From: JANYHF01 sp031367715
Lineage (GTDB): Bacteria > Pseudomonadota > Alphaproteobacteria > Rhizobiales > Hyphomicrobiaceae
Reading direction: 5' to 3'
Length of the DNA stretch: 15,990 nucleotides
Assembly: GCA_031367715.1 (NCBI GenBank)
Contig: JANLQJ010000190.1
Location: forward strand, 1 to 15,990
Made by a program: the position numbers and the translations under genes. A model generated the notes under the pieces. That model was not told where the DNA came from and made no database searches. It saw nothing but the letters and a program-made list of their open reading frames with translations. Positions 1 to 6,979 of this stretch are shown here, in pieces; positions within the stretch are counted from its first letter, which is position 1; each line of letters opens with the position of its first letter.

Positions 1-167
1 CCCGGGGGCGCCGATAACGGGGGGCCCCCCCCCACTTCTGCTAGCGTCGAGTGTCGGGATGATCCAAGTCAATCGCAAAGTGCTCTAGCCCGTCGAAGCA
101 ACAAACTTCTGTCATCGCGTGCGCAGCGCGGCGTTTTGACAGCTGGTTGCGCGAGCCGTCGACGGGA
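1..167. other. Window edge, no gene seen
   Basis: No coding region or RNA is recognisable here. The first 33 bases are unusually rich in homopolymers: six G at 19-24 run straight into nine C at 25-33, after a CCCGGGGG start. This may be a contig edge or low-quality sequence. The rest is the short region downstream of the acetyltransferase gene that ends at 168. Confidence 0.5.
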
Positions 168-671
168 TCACTCCCAGCCAAACCCGGTCTTGGCAATCGA
201 CTGGCTGCCAAACCGCTCGGCGGTCTTGGCCACCGGACGGCCGCCGCGACGCCAGTAGAAATCGCAGGCGGGGTCGTTATCCGTCAGCGCCCAGACGATC
301 AGGCCGGGGAGCTGGAGATCGTCAAGTCGCTGCCGGGCGCTTTCGAACAGCCGCTCGCCGAGTCCCAAGCCCTGATATTCAGGCGCAATGTAAAGCTCAT
401 AGATCTCGCCGCGATGCTTGCCCGCGACCCGCGACGTTCCGAAGGTGGCGTATCCAGCGGCTTTCCCGCCCGCCTCGGCGACAATGATATTGCGCGGACG
501 CTGCAGGTTTTCGCGCCACCAGGGCAGGCCACGCCTGGCGATCATCGCCATCAGCTGCGGATGCGGAATAATGCCGGTATAGGCAAAAAGCCAGCTGTCG
601 CGGAAAACACCGGCAAGTGCCTTGGCGTCCCGCAGGCGGCCTTCTCGAACGGATGCGTACTCGGCCAACAT
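168..671 (-). CDS. GNAT family N-acetyltransferase
   Basis: Predicted cytoplasmic 167-residue acetyltransferase that would move an acetyl group from acetyl-CoA to an amine; the substrate is unknown. The acetyl-CoA motif A is clear: strand YELYIAPEYQ (about 91-100) followed by the Q-x-x-G-x-G-type pyrophosphate loop QGLGLGERLF (100-109). The C-terminal part carries the usual DNDPACDFYWRRGG segment (131-144), where an aromatic residue sits in the last GNAT helix. The length is typical of single-domain GNAT proteins. I chose the ATG at 669-671 (MLAEYASV) because the family core begins just after it and AAGG lies upstream. An in-frame ATG at 770 would add 33 atypical residues and run through the divergent promoter region. 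The gene is divergent from the chromate operon, with no evident functional link. Confidence 0.87.
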   Translation of the reverse strand: MLAEYASVREGRLRDAKALAGVFRDSWLFAYTGIIPHPQLMAMIARRGLPWWRENLQRPRNIIVAEAGGKAAGYATFGTSRVAGKHRGEIYELYIAPEYQGLGLGERLFESARQRLDDLQLPGLIVWALTDNDPACDFYWRRGGRPVAKTAERFGSQSIAKTGFGWE

Positions 672-744
672 GATGAGGCACCTTAGGCCGAGAGCAACGT
701 GCCTGTCACGAGTACAATGTTCGCGGCACCACGCGCGCGATCGA

Positions 745-774
745 TTGACAAGACGAGGCGCGTCTTCCAATCAT
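745..774 (+). promoter_or_regulatory. Candidate chromate operon promoter with operator-like palindrome
   Basis: A perfect -35 hexamer TTGACA (745-750) is followed after 18 bases by AATCAT (769-774), a 4/6 match to the -10 consensus. Between them lies a 6-bp inverted repeat, AAGACG (750-755) and CGTCTT (761-766), with a 5-base spacer. A repressor bound there would cover the promoter, which would fit inducible chromate resistance. The position, 87 bases before the chrB-like start, is reasonable. This is inferred from sequence only. Confidence 0.35.
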
Positions 775-860
775 GCGGACAAGGGGTCTCTCGCGACCAC
801 CCCGTGAGGCGGCAGCCGAAGGATCGCGTCCACAACCCTCTATCTGGAGGAAGGACGCTC

Positions 861-1676
861 ATGCCGTCTCCCACCGAAATCACCGTTGCCGAACTTTCCC
901 GCCTGATCGGACTGCCGAATGCGCCCTACATCGTCGATGTGCGCACGGATGAAGACTATGCCGCCGATCCGCGATTGATCCCGGCGGCCTGCCGGCGCAA
1001 CTTCACCGAGGTTGCCAGCTGGGGTGCTGACTTTGCCGGCAAATCCGTGGTGGTCACATGCCAACGCGGCGCCAAACTCAGTCAGGGGGCTGCCGCGTGG
1101 CTCCGCCATGACGGTATCGCTGCGGAGTCGCTGGCCGGCGGCTGGGATGCCTGGCTGACCGCCAAGCAACCCCTCATCCGCACCGACAAACTACCCGCCC
1201 GGGACACGCGCGGCCGCACGGTCTGGGTGACGCGCGCGCGTCCCAAGATCGATCGCATCGCCTGCCCATGGCTGATCCGCCGCTTCATCGATCCGACGGC
1301 GGTGTTTCTGTTCGTCGCTCCCGCCGAGGTGCCAGCGGTCGCCGAGCGCTTCAACGCCACACCGTTCGATATCGACGATGTGTTCTGGAGCCACCGCGGC
1401 GACACCTGCACCTTCGATACCTTGCTGACGGAAATCGGCCCCGATACGCCGGCCCTGCAACGGCTGGCAAGCATCGTGCGCGGCGCCGATACCGCACGGC
1501 TCGACCTTGCGCCCGAAGCTGCTGGCCTGCTGGCGGTCTCGCTCGGCTTCTCGCGCATGTACAAGGACGATCTCGCCCAGCTTGACGCGGCGCTGGCGAT
1601 CTATGACGGCTTTTACCGCTGGTGCCGCGATGCCAGCGAGGAAACCCACAATTGGCCAGCCAAGACTCCGGCCTGA
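861..1676 (+). CDS. Rhodanese-ChrB fusion, chromate resistance protein
   Basis: A 271-residue two-domain protein. Residues about 7-105 form a rhodanese domain: PYIVDVRTDEDY (22-33), the putative persulfide cysteine C67 in the loop TCQRGAKLSQG, and the closing GGWDAW motif (93-98). Residues about 120-257 match the ChrB C-terminal domain: WVTRARPKIDRIACPWLIRRF (about 122-142), FDIDDVFWSHRGDTCTFD and GFSRMYKDD. ChrB proteins are linked to chromate resistance, in some species as the chromate-sensing regulator of chrA; the rhodanese part could handle sulfur or transfer persulfide. The N-terminal region of canonical ChrB is absent, replaced by rhodanese, so a DNA-binding role is uncertain. The ATG at 861 has a strong GGAGG (846-850); the longer in-frame start at 699 would span the promoter and lacks this support. 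The first gene of an operon with chrA. Confidence 0.88.
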   Translation: MPSPTEITVAELSRLIGLPNAPYIVDVRTDEDYAADPRLIPAACRRNFTEVASWGADFAGKSVVVTCQRGAKLSQGAAAWLRHDGIAAESLAGGWDAWLTAKQPLIRTDKLPARDTRGRTVWVTRARPKIDRIACPWLIRRFIDPTAVFLFVAPAEVPAVAERFNATPFDIDDVFWSHRGDTCTFDTLLTEIGPDTPALQRLASIVRGADTARLDLAPEAAGLLAVSLGFSRMYKDDLAQLDAALAIYDGFYRWCRDASEETHNWPAKTPA

Positions 1677-1686
1677 GGAGAACTGC

Positions 1687-2964
1687 ATGACCGTCAGCTT
1701 TGCCGAAGCGCTCGGCGTCTGGGGCAAGATCGGTGTCCTGTCCTTCGGCGGGCCGACGGCGCAGATCGCGCTGATGCATCGCATCGTGGTCGATGAAAAG
1801 AAATGGCTGGACGAAGCGCAGTATCTCAGTGCGCTGAGCTTCTGTATGCTGCTGCCCGGTCCCGAAGCCATGCAGCTGGCCACCTACGCCGGTTGGCGGC
1901 TTCATGGCCTCAAGGGTGGTCTTGCCGCCGGGCTGCTGTTCGTACTGCCCGGCGCTTTGGTCGTGCTCGCCTTGTCGATGATCTACGCCGCCTTCGGCAA
2001 GGTGCCGTTCATCGAAGCGGTGTTTTTCGGCATCAAGGCGGCGGTGCTGGTGATCGTCGTCGAGGCGCTGCTGCGCATTGCCCGCCGGGCGCTGAAAGGG
2101 CAGGAACACTGGGTGATTGCCGGGCTCTCGTTCCTTGGCATTTTCTTCCTTGGGCTGCCATTCCCGCTGATCGTGCTGATCGCGGCAGTCTATGGTTTTG
2201 TTCGCAGCAGCTCGAGCCAGGCCGCTTCCGCCGTGACCTGGCCGGCGCTATCGGCAAGCGACACCGTTCGCACCATCGCCGCCTGGCTGGTGATCTGGAT
2301 CGCGCCTCTCGCTGCGCTGGCTGCGCTGTTCGGACGCGAGCACGTACTCTCGCAGCTCAGCTGGTTCTTTTCCAAGCTGGCCGTGGTGACGTTCGGTGGT
2401 GCTTACGCCGTGCTCGCCTATATGGGACAGGACGTGGTCGAGAACCACAATTGGCTCGGCGCCGGCCAGATGATGGATGGCCTCGGGCTCGCTGAGACGA
2501 CGCCGGGGCCGCTTATTCTGGTGACGGAGTTCGTCGGCTATCTGGCCGCTTACAATCACGGCACCGGCTCAGCCATTGGCATGGGCCTGCTTGGCGCGTT
2601 CGTGGCGCTCTGGGCCACCTTCGCGCCCTGCTTTCTATGGATCTTCGCTGGCGCACCCTACATCGAGTGGATCAACGCCCAGCCACGGCTGAAAGGCGCG
2701 CTGCAAGCCATCACTGCGGCGGTGGTAGGTGTGATCTTGAACCTCGCGGTGTGGTTCGCATTGCATGTGTTCTTTGGCACCGTCACGCTCACCGAGAGCG
2801 GCCCTCTCAGGCTCTGGATCCCAACGCTTGCGACGCTGGACTGGCGCGTGGTGGTGCTGGCCGGCATTAGCGGCCTGCTGCTGCTGCGCCTGCATTGGGG
2901 CATCCCGAGCGTGCTTGGGGTGGCTGCGGGATTGTCGCTCGCGATGCGATTTGCGGGAATCTAG
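1687..2964 (+). CDS. chrA: Chromate transporter ChrA (CHR family)
   Basis: Inner-membrane efflux protein of the CHR superfamily, expected to export chromate. At 425 residues it is the long, two-domain form. The N-terminal repeat has the hallmark FGGP (20-23), LPGP (56-59) and a long hydrophobic tract (about 77-103). The second repeat has TFGGAYAVLAYM (235-246), the matching TPGP (272-275) and several hydrophobic helices to the C-terminus, ending GIPSVLGVAAGLSLAMRF. I count about 10-12 hydrophobic segments. The start is the ATG at 1687 with GAGGAGA just upstream, 10 bases after the stop of the ChrB-like gene, so the two are probably co-transcribed and co-regulated. Long-form family members are proven chromate exporters in Pseudomonas and Cupriavidus; the substrate here is inferred from homology and from the ChrB neighbour. 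The stop is only 2 bases from the convergent gapR stop. Confidence 0.93.
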   Translation: MTVSFAEALGVWGKIGVLSFGGPTAQIALMHRIVVDEKKWLDEAQYLSALSFCMLLPGPEAMQLATYAGWRLHGLKGGLAAGLLFVLPGALVVLALSMIYAAFGKVPFIEAVFFGIKAAVLVIVVEALLRIARRALKGQEHWVIAGLSFLGIFFLGLPFPLIVLIAAVYGFVRSSSSQAASAVTWPALSASDTVRTIAAWLVIWIAPLAALAALFGREHVLSQLSWFFSKLAVVTFGGAYAVLAYMGQDVVENHNWLGAGQMMDGLGLAETTPGPLILVTEFVGYLAAYNHGTGSAIGMGLLGAFVALWATFAPCFLWIFAGAPYIEWINAQPRLKGALQAITAAVVGVILNLAVWFALHVFFGTVTLTESGPLRLWIPTLATLDWRVVVLAGISGLLLLRLHWGIPSVLGVAAGLSLAMRFAGI

Positions 2965-2966
2965 AC

Positions 2967-3218
2967 CTATTCCAACATACCCAGCGCCGCCATGTAAGTG
3001 GCGAGCACCGCCTCTTCCTCGCGGCGCGCATTCTGGTCCTGGCGGCGCAGCGACACCACCTTGCGCAACGCCTTGGTGTCGAAGCCATTCGATTTGGCCT
3101 CGGCGTAAACATCCTTGATATCGCCCGCCAGCGCTTTCTTTTCTTCCTCAAGATGCTCGATGCGTTCGACCACCGACTTCAACTGCGCGTGCGTGGATTT
3201 CTGGACGTCCTGCTGCAT
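2967..3218 (-). CDS. gapR: GapR-like nucleoid-associated protein (DUF2312)
   Basis: An 83-residue, charged, mostly helical protein matching the GapR/DUF2312 family. The diagnostic stretch is VVERIEHLEEEKKALAGDIK (about 16-35) then DVYAEAKSNGFDTKALRKVV (36-55), followed by a basic RRQDQNARREEE segment and a short tail. Caulobacter GapR is an essential coiled-coil protein that clamps overtwisted, AT-rich DNA ahead of replication and transcription and stimulates topoisomerases; the same role is inferred here. It is full length for the family. The ATG at 3216-3218 has a purine-rich AGGGTCAGGG before it. It lies downstream of the DUF1244 gene on the same strand (138-base gap), with palindromic sequence immediately upstream, and ends 2 bases from the convergent chrA stop. 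Confidence 0.93.
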   Translation of the reverse strand: MQQDVQKSTHAQLKSVVERIEHLEEEKKALAGDIKDVYAEAKSNGFDTKALRKVVSLRRQDQNARREEEAVLATYMAALGMLE

Positions 3219-3229
3219 GACCCTGACCC

Positions 3230-3276
3230 TTTGGAAACGCGAATCGCTGCCGACTCACTTGGAATGCGTTTCCAAA
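3230..3276 (-). promoter_or_regulatory. Nested TTGGAA palindromes before gapR
   Basis: An 11-bp perfect inverted repeat, TTTGGAAACGC (3230-3240) and GCGTTTCCAAA (3266-3276), separated by 25 bases. Nested within its right part is a second palindrome, TTGGAA (3259-3264), 5 bases, TTCCAA (3270-3275). Together there are three TTGGAA half-sites. The proximal arm begins 12 bases before the gapR start codon. This suggests an operator, possibly autoregulatory, or an mRNA structure close to the ribosome binding site. No convincing -35/-10 pair was seen in this gap. Confidence 0.45.
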
Positions 3277-3356
3277 CGCTAGCGGCGGCAACTTGGCCGG
3301 ACAATGGCGCGGCGTCGCCAGCAGCAGGTTTTCCCCGCCATCAACAGGCTGAGGGT

Positions 3357-3665
3357 TCAATGTCCTTCATGCCCGGACTTGGCGAAGGCTCGACCTTGCG
3401 CGGGCGATGCCTCTGACTGATGGCGCGACTTCCACTCATCATACGGCATGCCGTAGACCATCAGCCGCGCCTCATCCTTGGACACCGCCGTGCCGGCGGC
3501 CTTGGCGGCGTCCACATACCAGTTGGCCAGGCAGTTGCGGCAAAAACCGGCAAGATTCATCAGATCAATGTTCTGCACATCCTGGCGGGCGCGCAGGTGC
3601 TCCAGCAGGCGGCGGAAGGCGGCGGCCTCCAGCTCGGTTTGCGTGCTCTGGTCGGAAACGCTCAT
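3357..3665 (-). CDS. DUF1244 family protein
   Basis: A 102-residue soluble protein of the DUF1244 family, short proteins of unknown function common in proteobacteria. The conserved core is visible: FRRLLEHLRAR (18-28), then QNIDLMNLAGFCRNCLANWY (31-50) with its C-x-x-C pair, and MVYGMPYDEWKSRHQ (69-83). The two cysteines could bind a metal or form a disulfide, but no function is established. The last 20 residues (EASPAQGRAFAKSGHEGH) are variable. The ATG at 3663-3665 is preceded by GAGGA at good spacing. It lies upstream of gapR on the same strand and diverges from the glycerate kinase gene, 83 bases away. I place the family from memory of the conserved core; the identification is strong, the function unknown. 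Confidence 0.88.
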   Translation of the reverse strand: MSVSDQSTQTELEAAAFRRLLEHLRARQDVQNIDLMNLAGFCRNCLANWYVDAAKAAGTAVSKDEARLMVYGMPYDEWKSRHQSEASPAQGRAFAKSGHEGH

Positions 3666-3748
3666 GATATCATCCTCATAGAAACATGCAGAAGCTATAG
3701 CCCTCGCCCGCTCGGCTCGCTACTGTCGTTTGCTGAAGGGGACTCGGC
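3666..3748. promoter_or_regulatory. Divergent gap with control signals for both sides
   Basis: This 83-base gap separates the DUF1244 start from the glycerate kinase start and must hold both translation-initiation regions, and probably both promoters. GAGGA on the minus strand serves DUF1244, and AAGGGGA (about 3735-3741) on the plus strand serves the kinase. No confident promoter hexamers or palindrome could be assigned. Confidence 0.4.
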
Positions 3749-5032
3749 ATGGACGGACAGATCCGCGGCAATCTTATGCGCCTGTTGGACACCGCAATTG
3801 CGGCTGCGCAGCCGCTCAACGTGGTTGCCCCGGGGTTGCCGCCAGTGCCCAAATCGGGCCGCGTGATCGTGCTTGGCGCGGGCAAAGCGGCCGCGGCCAT
3901 GGCCATCGCGACTGAGACGCACTATGGCGAACTGGCCGCGCAAGGCCGCCTGTATGGCGCGGTCGCAACGCGACACGGCTATAGCCTGCCAACCCGCACG
4001 ATCAAAGTTGTAGAGGCCGGCCATCCGGTGCCCGACGCCGCCAGCGAACGGGCCGCCCGGCAGGCCTTGGACTTGGCTGGCTCGGCCACGCCGGACGACA
4101 CCATCGTGGTCCTTTTGTCGGGCGGAGCTTCGGCGATCTGGTCGGCGCCGGTCAACGGGCTGACACTGGCCGACAAACAGGCGGTGACCAGGGCCCTGCT
4201 CAAGAGCGGCGAACGCATCCATGAGATGAACTGCGTCCGCAAACACCTCTCGCGCATCAAGGGCGGCCGGCTGGCGGGTGCTGCGCGGGGCGGATTGCTG
4301 GTGACGCTGGCGATCGCCGACGTACCAGGCGACGATCCCGCCGTGATCGGCTCAGGACCGACAGTGGCCGATCCCTCGACGCTTGCCGACGCGCGCGCCA
4401 TCGTCGGGCGGCTGCGGGAACCCCTACCAGATGCCGTCCGGACAGCCCTCCTCGATGCATGCAATGAAACCCTGAAAGCCGGCGATCCGGCGCTTGCCAA
4501 CAGCGAGTTCACGATGGTCGCCGCGCCATCTCTCTCCTTGGCCGCCGCCAAACGCGAGGCCGAGCGGCTGGGCTATCACGTCATCATGCTCGGCGAGGCC
4601 ATCGAGGGCGAAGCGCGCGCGGTTGCTCGCGAGCACGCCGCCAAAGCCATCGCAGCGCACCAAAACGGCGGCCGTCTGGCCTTTTTGTCGGGCGGTGAGC
4701 TGACTGTGACCATCAAAGGCAAGGGCGTTGGCGGCCCCAATCAGGAATATGCACTGGCGCTCGCCATCGCGCTCAATGGCGCCCCAGCTATCGCCGCAAT
4801 CGCCGCCGATACCGATGGAACGGATGGCGGGACCGGCGCGCCCGACGACCCCGCCGGCGCCATCGTCTTGCCTGACACGCTCGCGCGCGCTATCAGCGCC
4901 AAACTCAACGCGTCGGCTTTTCTCGACAACAATGATTCGACGCCCTTCTTCCGGCATCTGGGCGATCTCGTCATCAAGGGACCAACCCAGACCAACGTCA
5001 ATGATTTCCGAGCCATCCTCATTGACCCGTAG
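3749..5032 (+). CDS. Glycerate 2-kinase (DUF4147/MOFRL type)
   Basis: A 427-residue class II glycerate kinase, historically annotated as hydroxypyruvate reductase TtuD. It would phosphorylate D-glycerate with ATP to 2-phosphoglycerate in the cytoplasm. The N-terminal domain shows VLGAGKAAAAMA (41-52), the glycine-rich LLSGGASAIW (122-131), NCVRKHLSRIKGGRLA (161-176) and VIGSGPTVADPST (199-211). The C-terminal MOFRL domain has FLSGGELTV (312-320), the signature GGPNQEYALA (328-337), AADTDGTDG (352-360) and the closing LGDLVIKGPTQTNVND (404-419). It is full length with both domains intact. The ATG at 3749 has AAGGGGA upstream. Its stop overlaps the DUF1036 start region, and pyk follows, so the operon could send glycerate through 2-phosphoglycerate and PEP to pyruvate. 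Class II enzymes usually make the 2-phosphate; the exact product is inferred. Confidence 0.92.
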   Translation: MDGQIRGNLMRLLDTAIAAAQPLNVVAPGLPPVPKSGRVIVLGAGKAAAAMAIATETHYGELAAQGRLYGAVATRHGYSLPTRTIKVVEAGHPVPDAASERAARQALDLAGSATPDDTIVVLLSGGASAIWSAPVNGLTLADKQAVTRALLKSGERIHEMNCVRKHLSRIKGGRLAGAARGGLLVTLAIADVPGDDPAVIGSGPTVADPSTLADARAIVGRLREPLPDAVRTALLDACNETLKAGDPALANSEFTMVAAPSLSLAAAKREAERLGYHVIMLGEAIEGEARAVAREHAAKAIAAHQNGGRLAFLSGGELTVTIKGKGVGGPNQEYALALAIALNGAPAIAAIAADTDGTDGGTGAPDDPAGAIVLPDTLARAISAKLNASAFLDNNDSTPFFRHLGDLVIKGPTQTNVNDFRAILIDP

Positions 5033-5468
5033 GCGGTCCGCTGCAGTGGCGGCTTGCAGCATAGGCGCCATGCTGCTCGCCGGCTCGGCCACGCCTGCGC
5101 GGGCGGACCTGAAGCTGTGCAACTTCACCGAAAGCCGTGTCGGCATCACGGTCGGCTACAAGGATGGCAAGGGCTGGCTCACCGAGGGCTGGTGGAACAT
5201 CCTGGCCCGTGGCTGCGTCACCCTCATCAATGGCCAGCTGAATGGCCGCTTCTACTATCTCCATGGCATCGACTACGATCGCGGTGGCGAATGGTCCGGC
5301 ACGGTCAAGATGTGCGTCGACGACAAGACCTTCACCATCCGCGACGTGCGAAATTGTGCCGCCAGGGGCCACAAGGAACTCGGCTTCTATGAGGTCGACA
5401 CGGGCGATGCCAACGACTACACGATACGCCTCGTCGATCCGGTGAAAGAAAGTGCAGGAAGTCAATGA
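5001..5468 (+). CDS. Secreted DUF1036 domain protein
   Basis: A 155-residue protein with an export signal: arginines at 10-12, a hydrophobic stretch at about 13-28, and the signal-peptidase site ATPARA before D36. The mature part matches DUF1036: LKLCNFTESRVGITVGYKD (37-55), WLTEGWWNI (59-67), GRFYYLHGIDYDRGGEW (82-98), MCVDDKTFTI (104-113) and ELGFYEVDTGD (126-136). The four mature cysteines (C40, C72, C105, C119) suggest two periplasmic disulfides. Function is unknown. The start is uncertain. The ATG at 5001 and a TTG at 5022 both lie inside the glycerate kinase gene, neither with a good ribosome site, and an ATG at 5070 would destroy the signal peptide. Its TGA overlaps the pyk ATG, so translation is probably coupled on both sides. 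Confidence 0.82.
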   Translation: MISEPSSLTRRRSAAVAACSIGAMLLAGSATPARADLKLCNFTESRVGITVGYKDGKGWLTEGWWNILARGCVTLINGQLNGRFYYLHGIDYDRGGEWSGTVKMCVDDKTFTIRDVRNCAARGHKELGFYEVDTGDANDYTIRLVDPVKESAGSQ

Positions 5469-6919
5469 GACGCAATCGGCGGGTTAAGATCATCGCCACC
5501 CTCGGCCCCGCCTATACGGACATGGCTTCAATCGAAAAACTGTTCGTGGCCGGCGCCGATGTGTTCCGCATCAATATGAGCCATGCGCAGTATGATTTGG
5601 TGCGTGCGCAGCACACCGCCATTCGCGAGCTGGAAAGCAAATACTCGCGGCCGATCGGCATCCTGGCCGACCTGCAGGGGCCCAAACTGCGCGTTGGCGA
5701 ATTTGCCGGCGAGCGCGTGACGCTTAAGAACGACGCCATTTTCACCTTCGATCAAGTGAAATCGCCCGGCGACGACAAGCGTGTTCATCTGCCGCATCCG
5801 CCCATCTTCGAAGGCGTTGAGCCGGGTCATGTGCTGCTGCTGGACGACGGCAAGCTGCGGATGCGCGTCATCGGCACCAACAAGGCGCGGACCGAGATTC
5901 AGGCCAAGGTCGAGGTTGGCGGCACGCTGGCCAGCCGCAAGGGCATCAGCCTGCCTGATACGCTGCTGCCACTGGGTGCGCTGACCGACAAGGACAAAAC
6001 CGATCTTCAGTTCGTGCTCAGCCTGGGCGTCGACTGGGTGGCGTTGTCGTTCGTGCAGCGCTGGGAGGATGTCGCCGAGGCCAGCAAGCTGATCGAGAAG
6101 CGCGCGGCCATCATGGCCAAGATCGAAAAGCCGGCGGCCCTGACCGATCTCGACCACATCATCGAACTTGCCGACGGCATCATGATCGCGCGTGGCGATC
6201 TCGGCGTCGAGTTGCCGGTGCAGAAGGTGCCGGGGTTGCAAAAGCGCATGACGCGGCGCGCCCGCAAAGCCGGCAAGCCGGTGGTGGTGGCGACGCAGAT
6301 GTTGGAATCCATGATCACGGCGCCGGTCCCAACCCGCGCCGAAGTGTCGGACGTCGCAACCGCTGTTTACGAAGGCGCCGATGCCATCATGCTGTCGGCG
6401 GAATCGGCCGTCGGGCAGTTCCCCGTCGAGTCGGTCTCGATGATGGACAAGGTGGCGCAGGAGGTTGAGCAGGACGGACTTTACGACGCCATCATCCATG
6501 CCCAGCGCACCGAGCCCGACGCCACTGGCGCAGACGCGATCGCCAATGCCGCCCGCACTATCGCCGAGACGCTGCAGCTATCCGCGATCGTCTGCTACAC
6601 GGCGACCGGCTCGACCGGCTTGCGCGTGGCGCGTGAGCGGCCGAAAACGCCAGTGATCGCGCTGACGCCGGTGCCCGCGACCGGCCGCAGACTGGCGCTT
6701 GCCTGGGGGTTGCACTGCGTGCTGACCCAGGAGCCTGCCAACCAGGCCGAGATGGTCGAAAAAGCCTGCCGTATCGCCCTGGAAGAGGGTTTTGCCTCGC
6801 GTGGCGAGCGCATTATCATCACCGCCGGCGTGCCGCTCGCCCAGCCCGGCACCACCAACATGTTGCGCATTGCCTATGTCGGCGAGCAGCCCGCGCAAAA
6901 AGTGGCGGCCAAGAAGTAG
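5465..6919 (+). CDS. pyk: Pyruvate kinase, PykA-like
   Basis: A 484-residue pyruvate kinase that converts phosphoenolpyruvate and ADP to pyruvate and ATP. All landmarks are present: TLGPA (12-16), the active-site RINMSH (35-40), ADLQGPKLRVG (68-78), KGISLPD (159-165), the signature IMAKIEKPAALTDLDHI (216-232) with catalytic K219, the metal-binding IARGDLGVE (241-249), VATQMLESM (275-283) and SAESAVGQFP (311-320). The C-terminal domain ends with a normal strand and is not truncated. Residue K74 lies where potassium-dependent enzymes have Glu (Glu117 in rabbit muscle), so this enzyme is predicted to be potassium-independent, like other QGPK-type sequences. The ATG at 5465 overlaps the preceding TGA (ATGA). 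It is the last gene of the glycerate kinase - DUF1036 - pyk operon and is followed by a hairpin. Confidence 0.96.
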   Translation: MRRNRRVKIIATLGPAYTDMASIEKLFVAGADVFRINMSHAQYDLVRAQHTAIRELESKYSRPIGILADLQGPKLRVGEFAGERVTLKNDAIFTFDQVKSPGDDKRVHLPHPPIFEGVEPGHVLLLDDGKLRMRVIGTNKARTEIQAKVEVGGTLASRKGISLPDTLLPLGALTDKDKTDLQFVLSLGVDWVALSFVQRWEDVAEASKLIEKRAAIMAKIEKPAALTDLDHIIELADGIMIARGDLGVELPVQKVPGLQKRMTRRARKAGKPVVVATQMLESMITAPVPTRAEVSDVATAVYEGADAIMLSAESAVGQFPVESVSMMDKVAQEVEQDGLYDAIIHAQRTEPDATGADAIANAARTIAETLQLSAIVCYTATGSTGLRVARERPKTPVIALTPVPATGRRLALAWGLHCVLTQEPANQAEMVEKACRIALEEGFASRGERIIITAGVPLAQPGTTNMLRIAYVGEQPAQKVAAKK

Positions 6920-6923
6920 GGCG

Positions 6924-6957
6924 TTTTCTTCTCCCCGATTGGATGGGGAAAAGGAAA
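6924..6957. terminator. Hairpin between convergent pyk and patatin genes
   Basis: A 13-bp stem with one mismatch and one G-T pair (arms 6924-6936 and 6945-6957) and an 8-base loop, rich in T on the left arm and A on the right. It sits in the 60-base gap between two convergent stops, where a bidirectional terminator is expected. Neither strand has a clear T tract directly after the stem, so it is not a textbook intrinsic terminator. The CTTCTCCC/GGAAAAGG theme recurs at 12220-12240. Confidence 0.5.
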
Positions 6958-6979
6958 AAAATGCGCAATGTGACGGTCG

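Noticed and set aside
672..770. Longer N-terminus of the GNAT gene (ATG at 770)
   Set aside because: The extra 33 residues do not resemble GNAT sequences and lie in the divergent promoter region.
699..860. Longer N-terminus of the rhodanese-ChrB gene (ATG at 699)
   Set aside because: It would place the TTGACA promoter and palindrome inside the gene, adds residues unlike the family, and the ATG at 861 has a much better ribosome site.
5001..5468. Lipoprotein reading of the DUF1036 protein (VAAC near residue 19)
   Set aside because: The hydrophobic stretch before that cysteine is only about five residues, and a good signal-peptidase I site (PARA before D36) lies further on.
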